NCBI GenBank assembly: GCA_025024175.1
Contig: QCXZ01000137.1
Location: 75,702,680-75,766,679, forward strand
Length of the DNA: 64,000 bases
Direction of reading: 5' to 3'
Origin: Rhyzopertha dominica
Taxonomy: Eukaryota; Arthropoda; Insecta; Coleoptera; Bostrichidae
This document shows, in pieces, positions 40,001 to 46,000 of the stretch. Below the pieces are notes generated by a model. It saw only the letters and a program-made list of their open reading frames with translations. It ran no database searches and had not been told where the DNA came from. Position numbers and translations under genes: made by a program. Each line of letters starts with the position of its first letter. Positions within the stretch are counted from its first letter, which is position 1.

Positions 40001-43000
40001 TATTTTTGAAAAAGTTTATTCAGTAACATTAATGTAATAAATGCTCAAAGTGTCGCCCTCCGCTGTTTTACAACTTTGAATTCGTGCCCAAAACGATCTT
40101 TTAACATGCATTAACATTTCTGGAGTGATGGATCTACATGCATCACGTATTTTATTTTATAAATGTTCTACACGTTCAATTGGTGTTTCCTATATTTGCT
40201 CTTTTACCATTCCCCACTGAAAAAAATCCAAAGGAGTAAGGTCCGGGCTTCTCGGTGGGCAAGGATTAATTGAACCTCTTCATATCCATCGGTTAGGCAA
40301 AACCAAGACAAGATGATTTCGCACTATTCTATGATAACGCGCAGGTGCCCTATCTTGTTGGAACCATAGATCTTGTCTTACTTGTAAATATACGTTTTGG
40401 AGAAGTACCAGTAAAATGTTTCTTAAAAAATTTAGATAAGTATTGCCGTTTAAACTATCGTGAGAAAAATAAGGCCCAACAATTTGATTTCCCAATATTC
40501 CGCACCAGACATTCGTTGTCCTTCTCGAATCCAACGTGGATTTTCTTTCGCATAATAATGCATGTTACGTTTGTTATCTCCACCATTATTAAAAAGTCTT
40601 GCTTCATCTGAGAAGCAAATGTTGTCATAAAATCTCACATTCAAACTTTGGCGTTCCCGAGAAAAGTTACAAAAAGCCAATCTTCTAGGATAATCTGTCT
40701 TCTTTAAGGCCTGAACCAATTGCAAATGATACGGATGAAATTGATTGCCTTTAATTATTCGGTGTACTGAAGACAGACTAATACCGGTTGCTCTTGAGAC
40801 TACCCTTTGACTAATATGAGGATTTTCGCGAATCATTTCCAATGATTTACAAATTTCATTGTCAGGGCCTGTTGCTGTTCTTTCTCTTGACATTTTCAGT
40901 GGTGGCCAGTTTGTCATTAAAGTAATTCAAGTCTCTTGAAAATTGTATCGGCAGGAGCTCTTCTATTTGGAAAACGTCTGTATAAACGGGCAGCAGCGGA
41001 AGCATTTTTCTTCAATTCACCATAAATCAGTCATATCTGTTTTTTCATTATTTGAATACATTTTGACTTTTAATAAATACAGTGACATGAACCATAGCGC
41101 ATAGCCGTCATAGATTCCCAATTTATTTTTAAAATAATACCATTATGTAAAATACCCACGTTGGCTATGAGAATGTATTTAGGGTTGCATTTTTAATTTC
41201 GTCAGGGTCATTATCATTCGTGAAACATCCTGTAGAATGAATGGAATAACCTCCCAAAAGGTACTAAGGATCCAATAAACTGAAGCTTCAGTGCGCTGAA
41301 CTCTCAAAAGCATATCAATTCTTTAATCTGTAGATTGTCTCACTTTCGGCTCTCTAGATGTGGATCTTTAAAATATAACACATAAAAAAGAGGTAGTTGC
41401 ACATACTAGTGTTTTTTTTTTAGTTTGGAAAGAAATTTGAACCTATTTGATATATTTTAAAGGAGAATCGACAATTGAGATTTTTTGCTTTTGCCTCATA
41501 TCTTTTTTTCAATACTCTCAATCGTTAATCACTGTGCCCGTTACTTTTAATAAATTAAGAAACCTGCACGGCAGCAGTTTAGTAAGCTGGGTTATCAAAA
41601 TCAAACAATACGTAAAAATCACAGAGAATCCTTACCTCAGACATATAAGGGAATGTACCATTGGGCGACATCTCAAACTGTTCCTCGTCCGGCCAGTTAT
41701 CAATCAACACGACACCGTCGACTGTTCGTGTCGGCAACTGCTCAACGAACTCATTAAAAAACTCCCCAATGGAGGGATGGGTGAAGTNCGGATAAGCCAC
41801 CTGTTTGCCCCTGTACGTGCCGTTAAGCACCTCTCCCGTATAGTTCTTGTAGAGTAAATCCAGTTCAAGCGCAAAATTATACAGACCACTGTTCAACTCT
41901 ATCTACAAAGTGCAAGTTAGATAAGGTTGACCGAATGAACATTGCATTGTACAAACCTGTGGTGGAACTGATATGAGCAAACGTGATGTATTCTGTACAT
42001 TGGAGATAAGGTCAGCAAACTCTGCTGCAGTTGTTTCATTGACTATAGAGACTAAGCTTTCGTGAATGCAGTCAGAGGCAAATTCCAGTGTGCTGTTTGC
42101 CATGAATTCGCTGTATTCCTTCAGGACAAGTTCCGCATTTGTCTCGTTGTCTATTCTGAAAAGTATTATTCCTGTAATCGATTTTTACATAAGTGACTCA
42201 ATCGAGAAAATTTGTGTATGCAGACGACATGGCATTGGCTTTGCATAGTAAAGACTTTTCTGTACTTGAACAAAACCTTTCAAGTGACATTGAGATTATG
42301 AATTGCTATTTTAAATTCATTGAAGACAGAAGTAACTTGCTTTCATCTCAACAATCATCAAGAGAGGAAACAGCTTCAAGTTATGTCAAATAACATCATT
42401 CTTAAACATAACTTCTCGCCAAAATACCTTGGAGTGACCCTAGATACGTCTCTAACGTACAAAAAACATCTAGATGTTTTCTAGAAAACGTCAGTAAAAA
42501 ACTACAGACTAGAAATAACATTCTGCATAAGCTTGCTGATACAAGTTGGGGTGCAACTGCAAATGTACTCCGTACTTCTGCAACTGCCTTGCTTTACAGC
42601 ACTGCTGAGTACTGCTGTCCTGTTTGAAAAAACAGTCATCACAAAGGAAAGTTAAGTTAAATACTGCAATGCGACTAATCACTGGAACAATTAAGTCAAC
42701 TCCATTACCTTGGTTTCCGATTCTTTCAAACATTGCTCCTCCGGAGATTCGCAGACAGTTTGCTACATATAAAGCTTGGCAAAAATATCAATCAGCTCCT
42801 AATGATTTCTGATTACCCGAGATCTGCAAGAGCTACCTACAACTCGGCTAACTTCTAGAAAACCTCTGTGGACAGAAGATTTCCTTCGTGCTCCTTATAC
42901 CATTGAAGATGGATGGTGTTCTGATTGGCAACTTAAGAAACATTATATATTCAATCAGCAGCTTATAGACGATCCTACGGAAGAGATAGCAGGAACTGAC

Positions 43001-46000
43001 CTCCCAAGAAGGTCTTGGGTCACTCTGAATCGCCTTCGCACTGGTCATGGGAAATGCAAGTTTTTTCTTGATAAATGGGATTCATCTATCAACCCTTCTT
43101 GTGAATGTGGAAATCCCCTCCAAACAATTGGGCATATGGTCAACAGATGCCCCAGTACAGCATGGTTTGGTGGTTTTGCGTCTATCCATCGTGTTGATGA
43201 AGGTGTTAAAGACTGGCTTAAGACAATAGAGATCTGATTAAAGTTTTCTGCGGTTTTCTTCAATACTCTATCCAGAATAAATACATACATGTATGTATCT
43301 ATTATGGATAAAGCGCCAATGCGAGATCTCTTATCGTTGAATGAAAATATTTTTTTTCTTTCAACGCTTTTATAAAAGTCGACCGTAGTCGCATGAAATT
43401 AACAGTACTGTGGAATGTATTAATGATTTTCATAAGTATATATATATATACCCTGGAAATTTTAAATTGTGGGCGTTCAAGTAACGAAATAACAAGGAAG
43501 TATCAGGGGGATGTAAAGGGCAACATAATCAAATCACAATATGTAGGGTTTACTGTCTAAATACACAAATGTAAGGGAAATAGCGTTCGGGCAGCGTTGG
43601 AAACCTGATTTTAAATACACAATTATTATACACGCATATGTAGCTTGCATTGAATTATCGGAGAATTATTTGTGATGAAATTGTATTGGTACAATTTACA
43701 ATAACAACAGTTTGGCCACACATCTACCGTTTCACTGACTATTTATAAGCTGTAAACTGATGTTAAGTTATTAACCGAATATATTTATTTCATTGACGAA
43801 TTTTGTATTACCAACAAACATTTTATCGCCTAGAAATTAATAGTATTTTCTTGACACATACACAAATTTGTTAAAACAAGGCGGATTAGGTGTTTGACCA
43901 ATAAAAACAGGGATCACCCTATGTCTTTACTGTTATTATAAAGTCACTGTAGGACGATTTAGTTGGCGATAACATCTATTGGCAAAAGAAAGACTGGCAA
44001 AACACCTAGCCGTCTTAACGAGTACTACCTCCTCTAGTATACGGGCGGCTTTATATCTACGTTATATCTAAACTGCAGCGACGAGCTATAATAATAACAA
44101 AACAGATAGGTAGATGCATAATGCTTTCCTTATTTGACCATATTTGATATTATTTTAAATTTGCTTTTGTTAATGTACACCGTATTCTGATTAGATTAAT
44201 GTATCACATGCCATTCGTGAGTTACTTTATTTTCCTTACTAACACATTTTCGCTACAAACATCCATCTTTCAGAGAATCTGCTTTAGCACAATCAGAATA
44301 TCGTAATAATTATCAAAAATATATCTACCTCCTTTCAAAATATTCAACCATTTGGGTTTAATTTTGAAAAAAACAAGAAGTGTTCTTAAAACATTGTCTA
44401 AACGCATCCACAAGAAACACACTTGCATGGCGATGGAATGGTAAAAATATTGACACGATAATTATGAAATACGAATTAAATTTAGAAAATCTACTGTGTC
44501 AAGTTAATCGAAAAAGAAGGTTTGACGAATATTATACAATATGTAAATTAAGAAATAATATCTAAATATATACCATTCTATACTTATTTTATTTTAAGCA
44601 AACCAAACCATATCAGTAAACCACTAATGCGTTAAATCTGAAACAACTTAATCCGCCTTTTTGATTGCGCTTATTACCTTTCTATATTTTTCGTACTGGA
44701 TAAATTAACTTTCTAAATATTTGCATTGCATCGTCGTTTGAATTTTGTAGTTGATTATACTATCTGATAAAAAAATACCTACTGTACAGAACATACCAAC
44801 AATAATCCACGTTTCCCTTACAATACTTGCTTCTGGCTCCTGGACCAAACCACTTTCATTCAGAATTTCTCAAACTGTTTGACGAATCAGCGTACTTTAT
44901 CGTATATATGATTTAGAAAATATACCACAACAATGGCTACATCAGAATTTATAGTACGACCGAAAAACTTAGAGAAACTAGAGTTTTACGCGTCGCATTA
45001 GTTAAAATAAGGATAGCCAAAATTACTTACATCCGAACTGGCTAGCCACTGTAAGAAAAAAGAATGTGATTGGGGCATTGTTTTCTGTATCTTTTGCATT
45101 TACACTTATTGTGTAGATTAGAAGCATAAGACGATATCCACAATATTTGGTTGCTTCAAGATAATAAACCGTGAACTTTTTTAATTAGACATACAGAACT
45201 GCATTTCTTTCTCGTTTTACTAACTAAATATCTAAAAAAAAAGTCAGCATATATGTATATAGAACAGTAAATTTTGAAGAAACAGATTTAGAAAGGGCGC
45301 TTATTGATTTGGAAAAACCTTTATTTACTTTTAACATCATTGAGTTTCTGCAACAGTATTCTTAGTTGCTAGTTGCATATAGCTGGTTTAGATAACTCAT
45401 TGAAGATGTGAGTAAAAGACAAACATTTCCAATAAACACCACAGCCTTTAACAATTCTATGAAAAATAGCAAACAAAAACTGCAGGACGCAGAAATGGAT
45501 TTTCTAATTAAGAGCTGATATAGTGTGTACATACACATACCAAATAATACGATCAAAGTGATGGCAGAGACAGATAGAATGGAACAAAGGAAACTTGTTT
45601 TGTACCGACATTAAAAGAGCATGAACAGAAACATATGACCAGAGAAAACACCGCCAAAAAAGAAGAAGTCCTCTCCCACATAGAAGAAGGATATTCCGGA
45701 AAGAAAAAAGTATGAGATGACAGAAAGCGATGCTGTCTGTATATAAAAAAAATCTGAAGTGCAAGGGACAACATATGCATACTGCTTGCATCTACACTGA
45801 CAGACTGACTGAATACCGCTTTCTAACGTTAAAAGTATTACTCCTAATGCCCTCTTATACTTGCTGCCAAGGTATTTGAAATATCGTAAGAATAAAGAAA
45901 AAGACAATATGTATGAACATCAATACAAGAATTGAGATGGTTGGATCTGTAAGAGTCCTATAATAACGGTAGTAAACCCTTCTTAGAATTTTATTATTTT

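Noticed and set aside
45362..45907. Cluster of Cys/Phe-rich minus-strand frames resembling a membrane protein
   Set aside because: Composition is what reversed A/G-rich noncoding DNA gives; frames overlap each other and none has a motif.
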